Shown here: piece after piece, positions 14,652 to 23,117 of the stretch
Layout: every line of letters starts with the position of its first letter
Position numbering within the stretch: the stretch's first letter is position 1
Assembly (NCBI GenBank): GCA_028872955.1
Contig: JAGWNX010000010.1
Span: 1-56,769 of the forward strand
Length of the DNA: 56,769 bases
Source: Acidobacteriota bacterium
GTDB lineage: Bacteria; Acidobacteriota; Terriglobia; Terriglobales; Acidobacteriaceae
Direction of reading: 5' to 3'
Notes under the pieces: model-generated
Databases searched by the model: none
What the model was told of the DNA's origin: nothing
Seen by the model: the letters and a program-made list of their open reading frames with translations, nothing else
Program-made: the position numbers and the translations under genes

Positions 14652-15398
14652 ATGTCTTCCCGCACGTCCGCACCCGGCCTGTTTGGCAACCCCTCCCCCG
14701 CCCCAGCCCAGGCAAGCGCCTCCGGCTGGATCACCGCACACTGCGACGGCGGCTCGCGCGGCAACCCCGGGCCGGCTGGCTATGGCGCGCAAGTGACAGA
14801 TGCACAAGGGAATGTGATCGCCGAGCTGGCAGAGTTCCTGGGCGTGCGGACCAATAACTTTGCCGAGTACTCCGGCCTGCTGGCCACGCTGGAGTACGCG
14901 CTGGCCCACAACCACCGGCGGCTGCGGGTCATCTCCGACTCCGAGCTGATGGTGAAGCAGATTCAGGGCAAGTACAAGGTCAACTCGCCGGATCTAAAGC
15001 CTTTATGGCAGGAGGCCAAGGCCCGCATCGCCCGGCTGGAGGCGTTTGAGATCTCCCACGCGCTGCGCCACAAGAACAAGGCCGCCGACGCCCTGGCCAA
15101 CCGGGCCATGGACCAGGGGATGCAACGCGGCCGCCCGGCAACCACCCCAACCGCAGCCGCCCCGGCCACCCGCGCGGCGTCGAACCCCCAGTCCAGTCTT
15201 CAATCCAGCGCCCAGTCCAGCGCCCAGTCCAGCGCACAGTCGAGCGCTCGGCCACAGCCGCCCCCGGCCGCCGCAACCCAGCCAGCGGCACCGCCGCCCG
15301 GCACCATGCTGCGCGGCTTTACCCGCGATGGCGTAGTGCACATCCTGGGCTCGCAGACGCTGCCCAACGGCATCTTCGTCAAGATTCTGCCGGAGTAG
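14652..15398 (+). CDS. Ribonuclease H-like protein with low-complexity linker and extra C-terminal segment
   Basis: 248-aa protein. The RNase H fold carries all four acidic active-site residues: D32 (in CDGGSRGNPGP), E72 (in NNFAEYSG), D96 (in ISDSEL) and D146 (in KAADALAN), so it should cleave the RNA strand of RNA-DNA hybrids. The sequence is closer to the short bacterial/YpdQ-like type than to E. coli RnhA. After residue 160 comes an alanine/proline/serine linker with five QSS(A/L) repeats (180-199), then a 32-residue segment starting near GTMLRGFTRDG that may be a separate small module. No strong ribosome site precedes the ATG at 14652. Confidence 0.88.
   Translation: MSSRTSAPGLFGNPSPAPAQASASGWITAHCDGGSRGNPGPAGYGAQVTDAQGNVIAELAEFLGVRTNNFAEYSGLLATLEYALAHNHRRLRVISDSELMVKQIQGKYKVNSPDLKPLWQEAKARIARLEAFEISHALRHKNKAADALANRAMDQGMQRGRPATTPTAAAPATRAASNPQSSLQSSAQSSAQSSAQSSARPQPPPAAATQPAAPPPGTMLRGFTRDGVVHILGSQTLPNGIFVKILPE
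15189..15248. repeat. 12-bp in-frame tandem repeat (5 copies) in the RNase H gene
   Basis: Five copies of CAGTCCAGCGCC-like units encode QSSL and four QSSA. Being a multiple of three, copy number could change without breaking the frame. Confidence 0.85.
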
Positions 15399-15422
15399 CC
15401 GGGCGTCTCCTCAGCAGACCTA

Positions 15423-15734
15423 CTAACCGCCTGCGACCGCGCCGATCACCAGCACCGGCTCGCGCCCCTGCTGCACGGCCGGGGGCAGGGGCTCCTCCAG
15501 GGCCCGGTGAGAGATGTCCTCCATGCAGGCGAAGAAGCGCAGGTAGGCGCGGCGCTGGCGCGTGTTCAGGTCGCGCACCGTACCCCGCAGGCTGGGGTAG
15601 CGCAGCTCCAGCGCGTCTAGGACGGCGGCCATGCTGGCAGGGGCAGGCAGCTCAAAGACCAGCTCCCCGTGGAACTTCGCCAGCGTCTGCAGCATCACGG
15701 GCAGGTCCAGCCGGATGTGTGCGGTGGCGCTCAT
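15423..15734 (-). CDS. MoaD/ThiS-family sulfur-carrier-like protein
   Basis: 103-aa ubiquitin-like protein ending in Gly-Gly (GAVAGG), the hallmark of MoaD/ThiS carriers whose C-terminus is activated and thiocarboxylated. The segment [17 protein letters not shown] is the usual central helix region of MoaD. An N-terminal [14 protein letters not shown] strand also fits. The start ATG overlaps the stop of the upstream BNR-repeat gene (ATGA at 15734-15731), so the two proteins are translationally coupled and probably act together. No moaE, thiG or activating-enzyme gene lies nearby, so use in molybdenum cofactor synthesis is not shown. Confidence 0.82.
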   Translation of the reverse strand: MSATAHIRLDLPVMLQTLAKFHGELVFELPAPASMAAVLDALELRYPSLRGTVRDLNTRQRRAYLRFFACMEDISHRALEEPLPPAVQQGREPVLVIGAVAGG

Positions 15735-16846
15735 GCCAGCGTCTGCACCTCAACCGAGAGCACGGCAGGCAGGTCGCGCACGATCGCCTGCCAGGTGTCG
15801 CCGCCATCGGGCGAGCAGTAGACCTGGCCGCCGCTGGTGCCAAAGTAGATGCCGCAGTCGTCCAGCCGGTCCACGGCCATGGCGTCGCGCAGCACGTTGA
15901 CGTAGCAGTTCTCCTGCGGCAGCCCCCGGGTCAGCGGCTCCCACTCGTTGCCCCCGCTACGGCTGCGGTAGACGCGCAGCTTGCCATCCGGCACAAAGTG
16001 CTCGCGGTCGCTCTTGATAGGCACGACGTACAGCGTCTCGGGCTCGTGCGCGTGCACGTCGATGACAAAGCCGAAGTCCGTGGGCAGATTGCCGCTCACC
16101 TCGTGCCACTGGTCGCCGGCGTTGTCTGACCGCATGATGTCCCAGTGCTTCTGCATAAACAGCACACCGGGCCGCGACGGATGCATGGCAATGTGGTGGA
16201 CGCAGTGGCCGACCTCGCCCTCAGGGTTGGGCATAAACTCCGACACCAGGCCTTTGTTGATCGGCTTCCAGGTAGCGCCGCCATCGTCCGTGCGGAAGGC
16301 ACCCGCTGCCGAGATCGCGATGTACATGCGCTGCGGGTCTGAGGGGTCCAGCACGATGGTGTGCAGGCACATGCCGCCCGCGCCGGGCTGCCAGTGCGGG
16401 CCGGAGCCATGTTTGCGCAGGCCGGAGAGCTCTGCCCAGGTGTGCCCGCCATCGTCGGTGCGGAAGAGCGCCGCGTCCTCGATGCCCGCGTAGGCGACGT
16501 CCGGGTTGGTGAGCGAAGGCTCAATGTGCCACACGCGCTTGAACTCCCAGGGGTGGGGCGTGCCGTCGTACCACTGGTGCGTGCCGGGCACGCCGTCGTA
16601 GGCGAAGTGGTTGCCCACGGCCTCCCACGTCTTGCCGCCATCGTCTGACCGCTGCATGGTCTGGCCAAACCAGGAGTTGGATTGCGAGCAGTAGATGCGG
16701 TTGGGATCGACCGGCGACCCCTTGAGGTGGTAGATCTCCCAGCCGGCAAAAAACGGCCCGCTCACGTCCCAGTCCTTGCGCTTGCCATCGGACGACAGGA
16801 TGAACGCGCCCTTGCGCGTCCCAACCAGCACTCGAACCCCGCTCAT
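15731..16846 (-). CDS. BNR/Asp-box repeat beta-propeller protein (sialidase-like fold)
   Basis: 371-aa protein without a signal peptide. Asp-box motifs recur: [32 protein letters not shown], a weaker SGGNEW and SPDGGDTW, marking a beta-propeller of the sialidase/VPS10-like type. The sialidase arginine triad and FRIP motif are not evident, so I do not assign glycosidase activity. GAGGTGAGGT directly before the ATG at 16846 is a strong ribosome site. It overlaps the downstream MoaD-like gene by four bases, an unusual partner. It probably acts in the cytosol, since neither protein has an export signal. Confidence 0.85.
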   Translation of the reverse strand: MSGVRVLVGTRKGAFILSSDGKRKDWDVSGPFFAGWEIYHLKGSPVDPNRIYCSQSNSWFGQTMQRSDDGGKTWEAVGNHFAYDGVPGTHQWYDGTPHPWEFKRVWHIEPSLTNPDVAYAGIEDAALFRTDDGGHTWAELSGLRKHGSGPHWQPGAGGMCLHTIVLDPSDPQRMYIAISAAGAFRTDDGGATWKPINKGLVSEFMPNPEGEVGHCVHHIAMHPSRPGVLFMQKHWDIMRSDNAGDQWHEVSGNLPTDFGFVIDVHAHEPETLYVVPIKSDREHFVPDGKLRVYRSRSGGNEWEPLTRGLPQENCYVNVLRDAMAVDRLDDCGIYFGTSGGQVYCSPDGGDTWQAIVRDLPAVLSVEVQTLA

Positions 16847-16953
16847 ACCTCACCTCGCACTCAGTCTGTCGAGTGGCTTGCCTTTGCGCCCGGCCCGGCG
16901 CAGCGCCACCGCCGCTTGACCCTAGAACGCTAGCACAGCGCAGAAATCTTCGA

Positions 16954-16971
16954 CGAGATGAAACTATCTCG
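16954..16971 (+). promoter_or_regulatory. Inverted repeat CGAGAT-N6-ATCTCG
   Basis: Perfect 6-bp arms with a 6-base centre, directly upstream of the -10-like box of the reductase gene. Position fits a repressor operator. Confidence 0.45.
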
Positions 16972-16973
16972 GC

Positions 16974-16979
16974 TAGAAT
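16974..16979 (+). promoter_or_regulatory. -10-like hexamer TAGAAT, reductase gene
   Basis: TAGAAT ends seven bases before the ATG at 16987, implying a leaderless transcript; no ribosome site is present. Confidence 0.45.
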
Positions 16980-16986
16980 TCGCGCC

Positions 16987-17538
16987 ATGGCGAGAAAAGT
17001 GATTCTTGGCTTCGGCATGAGTCTGGATGGCTACATCGCACGCCGGAACGGGGCGTTGGACTTTCTCAAGATCGACGCCGAGGGCGAGGCGTTGATGGCG
17101 GAGTTCTTTGCCGGGATCGACACCATCCTGATGGGTCGCAAGACCGCGGCAGGCATGGTGAAGATGCGCAAGAGCGGCGAAGTGCCGGAGACGCCGGGCA
17201 TGGCCAGCTACGTCTTCTCGCGGCGCTGGAAGCCGGGCCCGCGCGACGGGTTTGAGGTGGTGAACGGCTCGCTCCGAGAGTTTGTGATGCAGCTCAAGCG
17301 CCGCCGTGGCAAAGACATCTACCTGGGCGGCGGAGGCGGACTGTGCCGCAGCTTCCTGCAAGAAGATCTGGTAGACGAGATGTACCTGGGCATAGGCCCA
17401 ATGCTGCTGGGCGACGGCATTCCGGGCTTTCCGGCAGGATTCCCGCAGCGCAACTTCCGGCTGAGGGAGTGCAAGTCGTACCCAAACGGCTCCGTAGGCC
17501 TGCGCTATGCGCGGGTGCGGGAGAAGAAGGCTCGCTGA
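16987..17538 (+). CDS. Dihydrofolate reductase-fold protein (RibD C-terminal family)
   Basis: 183-aa cytosolic protein of the RibD_C / YwjB-YyaP group. Seen: KVILGFGMSLDGYIARRNG at the N-terminus, a typical strand-loop of the family; DTILMGRKTAAGM, the nucleotide-side motif; and DIYLGGGGGLCRSFL, the glycine-rich loop of NADPH-binding members. Relatives reduce pteridine- or pyrimidine-like substrates but most have no known substrate. There is no neighbouring folate or riboflavin operon. Transcription seems to start at or near the start codon, and an inverted repeat overlaps the promoter. Confidence 0.87.
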   Translation: MARKVILGFGMSLDGYIARRNGALDFLKIDAEGEALMAEFFAGIDTILMGRKTAAGMVKMRKSGEVPETPGMASYVFSRRWKPGPRDGFEVVNGSLREFVMQLKRRRGKDIYLGGGGGLCRSFLQEDLVDEMYLGIGPMLLGDGIPGFPAGFPQRNFRLRECKSYPNGSVGLRYARVREKKAR

Positions 17539-17553
17539 CTGCCGGTGGCGGGG

Positions 17554-18024
17554 CTACTGCGCCAGCGCGGCCTTCACAAGTTCGCTCACCAGCCTGCCAT
17601 CGGCACGCAGACCACCGGCCGCAATGCGCTGCTGCGCGGCCTTCATCACGGTTCCCATGTCGCGCGGCCCGGGCCTGGCGCCCGTCGCCTCTGCCACCTG
17701 CGCCACCGCCGCCTGCACCACGGCACGCAGTTCGTCCTCGCTGGCGGCCTGTGGCAGGTAGCCCTCAATCATGCCGATCTCGGCCTGCTCCTTCTCGGCC
17801 AGCTCGGGGCGGCCACCCTTCAGGAACGATTCCACCGACTCTCGCCGCTGCTTGATCAGCGTGGTGAGCACCTGTGCCTCCTCGGCATCGTTCAGCGCCT
17901 CGCGCTTGTCGATCTCCTTGCTCTTCAGCGCGCTTTTGACCATGCGCAGGGTGGTCAGGCGGTGCTCGTCGCGTGCCTTCATGGCAGACACAATATCGGC
18001 TTGAATCTTTTGTCCAATGCTCAT
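17554..18024 (-). CDS. yqeY: YqeY: GatB/YqeY domain protein
   Basis: 156-aa helical protein equal to the YqeY family, a stand-alone homologue of the tRNA-binding tail of GatB. Typical segments are MSIGQKIQADIVSAMKARDEHRL-like N-terminus, LRMVKSALKSKEID, ESVESFLKGGR and EQAEIGMIEGYLP. It probably contacts tRNA or amidotransferases, but its role is not settled. GAGGGAGAAG upstream is a good ribosome site and a perfect TATAAT lies at 18057-18062 on the same strand. It is divergent from the class V aminotransferase gene. Confidence 0.92.
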   Translation of the reverse strand: MSIGQKIQADIVSAMKARDEHRLTTLRMVKSALKSKEIDKREALNDAEEAQVLTTLIKQRRESVESFLKGGRPELAEKEQAEIGMIEGYLPQAASEDELRAVVQAAVAQVAEATGARPGPRDMGTVMKAAQQRIAAGGLRADGRLVSELVKAALAQ

Positions 18025-18056
18025 CGCAGCTTCTCCCTCAGGCGTCTCGACCCCTG

Positions 18057-18062
18057 ATTATA
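18057..18062 (-). promoter_or_regulatory. -10 box TATAAT, yqeY
   Basis: Perfect TATAAT on the minus strand, 32 bp before the yqeY ATG. No convincing -35 box. Confidence 0.45.
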
Positions 18063-18108
18063 AGTTCTTTGCCTGGTGCCGCACTGTTCCGGGGAGCGGG
18101 GCTGCCGA

Positions 18109-18114
18109 TACAAT
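18109..18114 (+). promoter_or_regulatory. -10-like hexamer TACAAT, aminotransferase gene
   Basis: TACAAT ends seven bases before the ATG at 18122, so the message is probably leaderless; there is no ribosome site. Confidence 0.45.
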
Positions 18115-18121
18115 AGAAGTC

Positions 18122-19303
18122 ATGATTCGCAAGACTCGTCTCTTTACGCCTGGTCCTACGCCACTGCTCCCTGCCGCCCAGTTTGCGATGGCAGCCGCTG
18201 ACATTCATCACCGCACGGCGGAGTTCCGTGCGCTGTACACGCGCGTGCTGGCGCAGCTGAAGGAGTTTGTCGGCACGCAGAACGATGTGCTGATTCTGGC
18301 CAGCTCCGGCTCCGGCGCCATGGAGGCCTCGGTCTCCAACCTGACCAGCCCCGGCGACCGCGTGCTGGTGCTGACGGCCGGCAAGTTTGGCGAGCGCTGG
18401 ACCGGCATCACCAAGGCCTTCGGCTGCACGGTGGACGTCATCTCGGCACCCTACGGCAGCACCTTTAACCTGGACGAGGTGAAGGCCGCGCTGAAGCTGG
18501 AGACGCGCGCCGTGTTCGTGCAGGCCACCGAGTCCTCCACCGGCGTGAGCCACGACGTGCAGGCCATCGGCAAGCTGCTGAAGGATGCGAACTCGGAGGC
18601 GCTGTTTGTGGTGGATGCCATCACCGGCCTGGGCACCACGCACCTGGATATGGACGCGTGGGGCATCGACGTGCTGATCGGCGGCTCGCAGAAGGCGCTG
18701 ATGATTCCGCCGGGCCTCTCGTACCTGGCCGTAAGCCAGCGCGCGTGGGATCGGATGGAGTCCACCTATAACCCGCGCTACTACTTTGACCTGCGCAAGG
18801 AGCGGAAGAACGCCGCCAAGGGCGAGTCTGCCTACACGCCGTCGGTGGCGCTGATCGCCGCCATGGGCGCAGCGCTGGAGTACATTGCCGGGCAGGCGGA
18901 CGGCAACCTGGTGGAGGGCCGCAAGAAGCTGATCGACAACGCGCAGACCTGCGCCGCGATGACCCGCGCCGCCGCCACCGCCATGGGCTTCAAGCTGTTT
19001 GCCCCGGCCGGCCGCGAGGCTGGTGCCGCCACGGCCATCATGGCTCCGGAAGGCACGGACTCCGGCACCATCGTGAAGGGGCTGCGCTCGAAGTTCGCCA
19101 TCATCGTCACCGACGGTCAGGGCGAGATGAAGGGTTCGCTCTTCCGCATCGCGCACATCGGCTTCTTTGACTACATGGACACCATCGCCGTAATCGGCGC
19201 GCTGGAGCAGGTAGCCATCGCCGCCAAGCTGCCGCTGCCCAACCTGGCCTTCGGCACCGGCCTGGTCGCCGCGCAGAAGACCTTCGCCGAGCTGACCAAG
19301 TAA
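18122..19303 (+). CDS. Class V aminotransferase (serine-pyruvate / serine-glyoxylate / phosphoserine type)
   Basis: 393-aa PLP enzyme of the AGXT/SgaA/SerC-like class V. It opens with the family signature RLFTPGPTPLLP, has SSGSGAMEASVSNL (phosphate-binding), DAITGLGTTHLDMDAWGIDV (PLP aspartate region) and the Schiff-base lysine in GGSQKALMIPPGL near residue 202. The next gene is serA, so the likely pathway role is transamination of 3-phosphohydroxypyruvate or a reverse serine-glyoxylate reaction, as in bacteria where such an enzyme replaces SerC (inference). The start at 18122 begins the signature and lies just after a -10-like box. A strong hairpin separates it from serA, so co-transcription is not required. 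Confidence 0.9.
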   Translation: MIRKTRLFTPGPTPLLPAAQFAMAAADIHHRTAEFRALYTRVLAQLKEFVGTQNDVLILASSGSGAMEASVSNLTSPGDRVLVLTAGKFGERWTGITKAFGCTVDVISAPYGSTFNLDEVKAALKLETRAVFVQATESSTGVSHDVQAIGKLLKDANSEALFVVDAITGLGTTHLDMDAWGIDVLIGGSQKALMIPPGLSYLAVSQRAWDRMESTYNPRYYFDLRKERKNAAKGESAYTPSVALIAAMGAALEYIAGQADGNLVEGRKKLIDNAQTCAAMTRAAATAMGFKLFAPAGREAGAATAIMAPEGTDSGTIVKGLRSKFAIIVTDGQGEMKGSLFRIAHIGFFDYMDTIAVIGALEQVAIAAKLPLPNLAFGTGLVAAQKTFAELTK

Positions 19304-19328
19304 CCAGCTGCCCTATCCGCACCAAAGA

Positions 19329-19360
19329 AAACGGGCCACTCCGTATGGGGTGGCCCGTTT
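19329..19360 (+). terminator. Terminator between the aminotransferase gene and serA
   Basis: An 11-bp perfect stem, AAACGGGCCAC (19329-19339) with GTGGCCCGTTT (19350-19360), ending in T residues. Confidence 0.75.
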
Positions 19361-19485
19361 CATTGCCGGGAACAGACACCCGCTAACCCCTGCCCCTTCA
19401 ACCGGACCCCTCGTTCCGGATACACTAAGAGCTGGCATCATCTTGCAGGTTTGCAGTGTTCGAAGCCGCACCGTTGCGGTCATTT

Positions 19486-19502
19486 TTGCTCGCGTTGAGC
19501 AA
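19486..19502 (+). promoter_or_regulatory. Leader hairpin upstream of serA
   Basis: TTGCTC (19486-19491) and GAGCAA (19497-19502) form a 6-bp stem with a 5-base loop, a few bases before the serA ribosome site. A role in translation control is possible but unproven. Confidence 0.3.
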
Positions 19503-19517
19503 CTCCAAAGAGGATCC

Positions 19518-21149
19518 ATGAAGATCGTTCTCGCCGAAAAAGTCTCTCCCGCCACACTTGCCGTCTTCCAGCAGGAGCCCGGCTGGCAGATCGTTACCCC
19601 GGACCAGATTAAGAATGGCCTGGCCGCTGAGCTGGCCGATGCCGATGCGCTGGTGGTGCGCTCTGCCGTGCAGGCCGACGCCAAGCTGCTGGAGTCCGCA
19701 CCGAAGCTGCGCGTGATTGGCCGCGCCGGCGTGGGCGTGGACAACATTGATACGGACGCCGCCACCCGCCAGGGCATTGTGGTGATGAACACCCCCGGTG
19801 CCAACGCCGTGGCCGTGGCCGAGCTGACGCTGGGCCTGATGGTCTGCATGGGCCGTTCGATTCCTCGCGCCAACGCCACCATGCACGCCGGCAAGTGGGA
19901 GAAGAAGTCGCTGCAGGGGCAGGAGCTGCGCGGCAAGACGCTGGGCATTGTGGGCCTGGGCCGCATTGGCCTGGAGGTTGCCCGCCGCGCCCGCGCCTTC
20001 GGCATGGCGATCATCGGCTACGACCCGTTCATCTCGCCGGTAGTGGCGCGTGAGAACGAGGTGACGCTGGTGCCGATCGACGAGATCTTCAAGTCGTCGG
20101 ACTACCTGACGCTGCACGTGGGCCTGACGACGCAGACCGAGGGCCTGATTAACGCCACCTCGCTGGCGATTATGAAGAAGGGTGTGCGCATCATTAACTG
20201 CGCGCGCGGCGAGCTGATTGTGGAAGAGGCGCTGGCCGAGGCCATCAAGTCTGGTCATGTTGCCGGCGCGGCGCTGGACGTCTTCCGCCAGGAGCCGCTC
20301 AAGGAGTCGGTCTTCCACGGGCTGGAGCAGGTGCTGCTGTCGCCGCACATCGCCGGTTCGACCGACGAGGCCCAGGAGGCCATCGGCATCCAGCTGGCGC
20401 ACCAGGTGCGGGACTACCTGAAGCTGGGCGTGGTGCAGAACGCCGTGAACGTGCCCTCGCTCTCGCACGAGGAGTACGTCGAGATCGCGCCTTACATTGA
20501 GATGGCCGAGCGGCTGGGGCACTTCCTGTCGCACTCGGCGGCGGGCAACCTGGAGAACATCCAGATCACGTACTCCGGCCGCATTGCGGCGGGCAAGACG
20601 GAGCTGATTCGCAACGCCGCCATCGCCGGCATCTTTGCGGAGTCGGATGGGGGCAGTGAGAACAGCACCAGCCAGGCCAACCGCATCAACGCGGCAGCCA
20701 TCGCGGCAGATCGCGGCATCCGCATCCAGGAAGACAAGAAGGAGTTCACCTCGGGCGGCTCCGGTTCGGTGCTGAAGCTGACGCTGCACACCTCCTCCGG
20801 CGACAGCAGCGCCTCGGCGACGGTGCTGCACGGCAACTCGCCCCGCTTGCTGACCTACGATGGCATTGACATCGAGGCGCCGCTGAACGGCACGCTGGTC
20901 GTCATCCGCAACCACGACGTTCCGGGCGTGGTGGGCCGCATCGGCACCATCCTGGGCGAGAACGGGCTGAACATCGCGAACTTCGCGCTGGGCCGCTCGG
21001 TGCGTTCGCAGCGTGTGCCGCAGGGCCAGGCCCTGGCCGTGGTGCAGATTGACGTACCCAACGCCGCCGCCGCCAACGCCGCGGTTGAGGCGCTGCGCAA
21101 GGTGGAAGCAATCGCCAGCGTGCGCGTGATCGAACTGGGCACGTTGTAA
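19518..21149 (+). CDS. serA: SerA: D-3-phosphoglycerate dehydrogenase, long form
   Basis: First committed enzyme of serine synthesis, oxidising 3-phosphoglycerate with NAD. At 543 aa it is the long (type I) form: catalytic and Rossmann domains (GIVGLGRIGLEVARRA near 143-158; INCARGELI and ALDVF; catalytic histidine in SPHIAGST), an intervening allosteric-substrate-binding domain (about 315-455, SHSAAGNLENIQITYSG) and a C-terminal ACT domain (NHDVPGVVGRIGTILGENG) expected to bind serine for feedback control. AAAGAGGA before the ATG at 19518 is a strong ribosome site. A strong stem-loop follows the gene. Confidence 0.97.
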   Translation: MKIVLAEKVSPATLAVFQQEPGWQIVTPDQIKNGLAAELADADALVVRSAVQADAKLLESAPKLRVIGRAGVGVDNIDTDAATRQGIVVMNTPGANAVAVAELTLGLMVCMGRSIPRANATMHAGKWEKKSLQGQELRGKTLGIVGLGRIGLEVARRARAFGMAIIGYDPFISPVVARENEVTLVPIDEIFKSSDYLTLHVGLTTQTEGLINATSLAIMKKGVRIINCARGELIVEEALAEAIKSGHVAGAALDVFRQEPLKESVFHGLEQVLLSPHIAGSTDEAQEAIGIQLAHQVRDYLKLGVVQNAVNVPSLSHEEYVEIAPYIEMAERLGHFLSHSAAGNLENIQITYSGRIAAGKTELIRNAAIAGIFAESDGGSENSTSQANRINAAAIAADRGIRIQEDKKEFTSGGSGSVLKLTLHTSSGDSSASATVLHGNSPRLLTYDGIDIEAPLNGTLVVIRNHDVPGVVGRIGTILGENGLNIANFALGRSVRSQRVPQGQALAVVQIDVPNAAAANAAVEALRKVEAIASVRVIELGTL

Positions 21150-21167
21150 CCAGGGAACACACGATGC

Positions 21168-21200
21168 CAGCGCCCGGATGGCCACGCCGTCCGGGCGCTG
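21168..21200 (+). terminator. Stem-loop after serA
   Basis: An 11-bp perfect stem, CAGCGCCCGGA with TCCGGGCGCTG, and an 11-base loop; no T run. Confidence 0.55.
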
Positions 21201-21261
21201 ACGTCTGACCATGCCGCGCGCGGCGGAGTTTTGGCTAAACTGGAGTCAAGCGAGAGAAGCT

Positions 21262-21585
21262 ATGCCACTTTACGAGTATGAGTGCACCGTCTGCCACAAG
21301 CGCACCGAGCGCATCCAGAAGTTCTCTGACCCTGAGCTGACGGAGTGCCCGCACTGCCAGGGGCATCTGGAGCGTGTGCTCTCTGCACCGGCCGTCAGCT
21401 TCAAGGGCGGTGGCTGGTACGCTGATCTGTACAGCAGCGCAGGGGCCAAGGGCAGCAAGGCAGCGGCGGGCGCGACGTCGGAATCGTCGTCCGGCTCCAG
21501 CACAACCGCCAGCTCCACTCCGGCCGCACCGGCAGCCGCACCAGCATCGGCGGCCAGCTCGAGTTCTAGCTCCACCACCAAGTAG
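21262..21585 (+). CDS. FmdB-type zinc-ribbon regulatory protein
   Basis: 107-aa protein beginning MPLYEYECTVCHKRTE, the signature of the FmdB/CxxC zinc-ribbon family. C8/C11 and C28/C31 (ECPHCQG) form the ribbon, followed by VLSAPAVSFKGGGWY, also typical. The last 45 residues are low-complexity Ser/Ala/Thr/Pro. The family name comes from a putative regulator of formamidase and amidase genes; its real role is unclear. GAGAGAAG precedes the ATG at 21262. Confidence 0.9.
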   Translation: MPLYEYECTVCHKRTERIQKFSDPELTECPHCQGHLERVLSAPAVSFKGGGWYADLYSSAGAKGSKAAAGATSESSSGSSTTASSTPAAPAAAPASAASSSSSSTTK

Positions 21586-21722
21586 CGCGGCACGCATTTC
21601 TGCTGTGCGGAGCGTGCGACTTCGGGTATGCTCGTCTGTAATTCCCCGCAGATTAAGCCGCAGCCGCAGGCACCCTGGTGTGTCGGCGCCTATTGCAATA
21701 CGCGTTCGAGGAGTGCCACTCG

Positions 21723-23105
21723 ATGGAGCCAGTGCTCGCCCCCGTTGCCGACGCCGCGCCCAGCGGCCTGCGTGCCAATATTCTGACGCCGATGGAGACG
21801 CTCGCGCAGTCGATCTCGACCATCGCGCCCACCACCACGCCGACGATGACCATTCCCCTGGTCTACAGCCTGGCCGGCAACGGAACCTGGCTGGCCTACC
21901 TGATTGCGACCGGCGCCATTATCCTGATCGCGCTGACCATCAGCCGTTTTGCGCGCTACTCGGCCTGCTCCGGCTCGCTCTATACCTACGTCGCCACCTC
22001 GCTGCCCCCGGTCTGCAGCGCCATGACGGCGTGGGCGCTGCTGCTGGCCTATCTGGCCATCGGTGCGTCCACGGCGGGCGGTTTCATCAACTACGCCAAC
22101 GTCTTTCTGGTCTACTTCTTCGGCAAACCCATCTCCACGGTTGCGCTGGCAGTGGTGTGCACCGGGTTGTGTACCTTCGTCGCGTACCAGAACGTGCAGA
22201 TCTCTACCCGGATGATGCTGTGGCTGGAGGCGGCCAGCGTGTCATTGATTGTGGTGGTGCTGGCGCTGCTGCTGTGGCGGCATGGCGTGCATGTGGATGG
22301 CGCGCAGCTGCAGTTGCGCGGCGTCTCGGCCTCTGGCGTGCGCCTGGGCGTGGTGCTGGCGCTGTTCAGCTTTGTGGGCTTTGAGAGCGCTACGACGCTG
22401 GGCGCAGAGGCCATGCATCCGCACCGGACGATTCCCCGCGTTGTCATTCAGAGCGGCCTCTTCTGCGGCATCTTCTTTGTGGTCTGTGCCTATCTGGAGA
22501 CCTATGGCATGGCCGCTGCCGGTCAGGACCTGGGCCAGAGCAACGCTCCGCTGCGCGTGCTGGCGTCGCTGGTGGGCGTGGATGTTCTGGGCTCGCTGAT
22601 CGACTTTGGGGCGCTGGTCAGCATGTTTGCCTGCACGCTGGCCTGCATTACGGCAGCCGCGCGCGTGCTGCTGCGCATGGCGCAGAACGGCATGGCGCAC
22701 CGCAGCCTGGGCGTGACGCATCCGCGCAGCGCCACCCCGCACCGGGCCGTGCTGGTGACCGGAGCGCTGACCCTGCTGCCGGTGGCCTTGCTCTCCGCAC
22801 GTGGTGCCAGCGGCATTGACATCTATGGCTGGATGGGTTCGCTGGCGGTGTATGGCTTCATCACTGCGTACGGGCTGGCCGCCGTGGCGCTGCCGCTGTA
22901 CCTGAAGCGCAACCATACGCTGAGCACCGGCGCGCTGCTGCTGACGATTGCCGCAACCGTCGCCATGCTGCTGGCGCTAGCCGGCACCCTGTACCCCGTG
23001 CCACCCAGCCCATACAACTGGCTACCCTACTTCTACCTGGGCTATCTGCTCAGCGGCGTTCTGTGGTTTGCGGTGTCGTCGCGACGGCGCACGACGCTCG
23101 CCTGA
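21723..23105 (+). CDS. APC-superfamily amino acid / polyamine permease
   Basis: 460-aa inner-membrane transporter with about 12 hydrophobic helices. The segment LAQSISTIAPTTTPTMTIPLVYSLAG near residues 27-52 matches the broken helix 1 of APC transporters, and FSFVGFESATTLGAEAMHPHRTIPR near 220-245 matches the conserved helix 6 region that binds substrate. GGAG lies about ten bases before the ATG at 21723; a GTG at 21678 would add 15 residues. Substrate unknown. The neighbouring deaminase gene is convergent, so no shared operon is implied. Confidence 0.9.
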   Translation: MEPVLAPVADAAPSGLRANILTPMETLAQSISTIAPTTTPTMTIPLVYSLAGNGTWLAYLIATGAIILIALTISRFARYSACSGSLYTYVATSLPPVCSAMTAWALLLAYLAIGASTAGGFINYANVFLVYFFGKPISTVALAVVCTGLCTFVAYQNVQISTRMMLWLEAASVSLIVVVLALLLWRHGVHVDGAQLQLRGVSASGVRLGVVLALFSFVGFESATTLGAEAMHPHRTIPRVVIQSGLFCGIFFVVCAYLETYGMAAAGQDLGQSNAPLRVLASLVGVDVLGSLIDFGALVSMFACTLACITAAARVLLRMAQNGMAHRSLGVTHPRSATPHRAVLVTGALTLLPVALLSARGASGIDIYGWMGSLAVYGFITAYGLAAVALPLYLKRNHTLSTGALLLTIAATVAMLLALAGTLYPVPPSPYNWLPYFYLGYLLSGVLWFAVSSRRRTTLA

Positions 23106-23117
23106 GAGCGGAGATCT

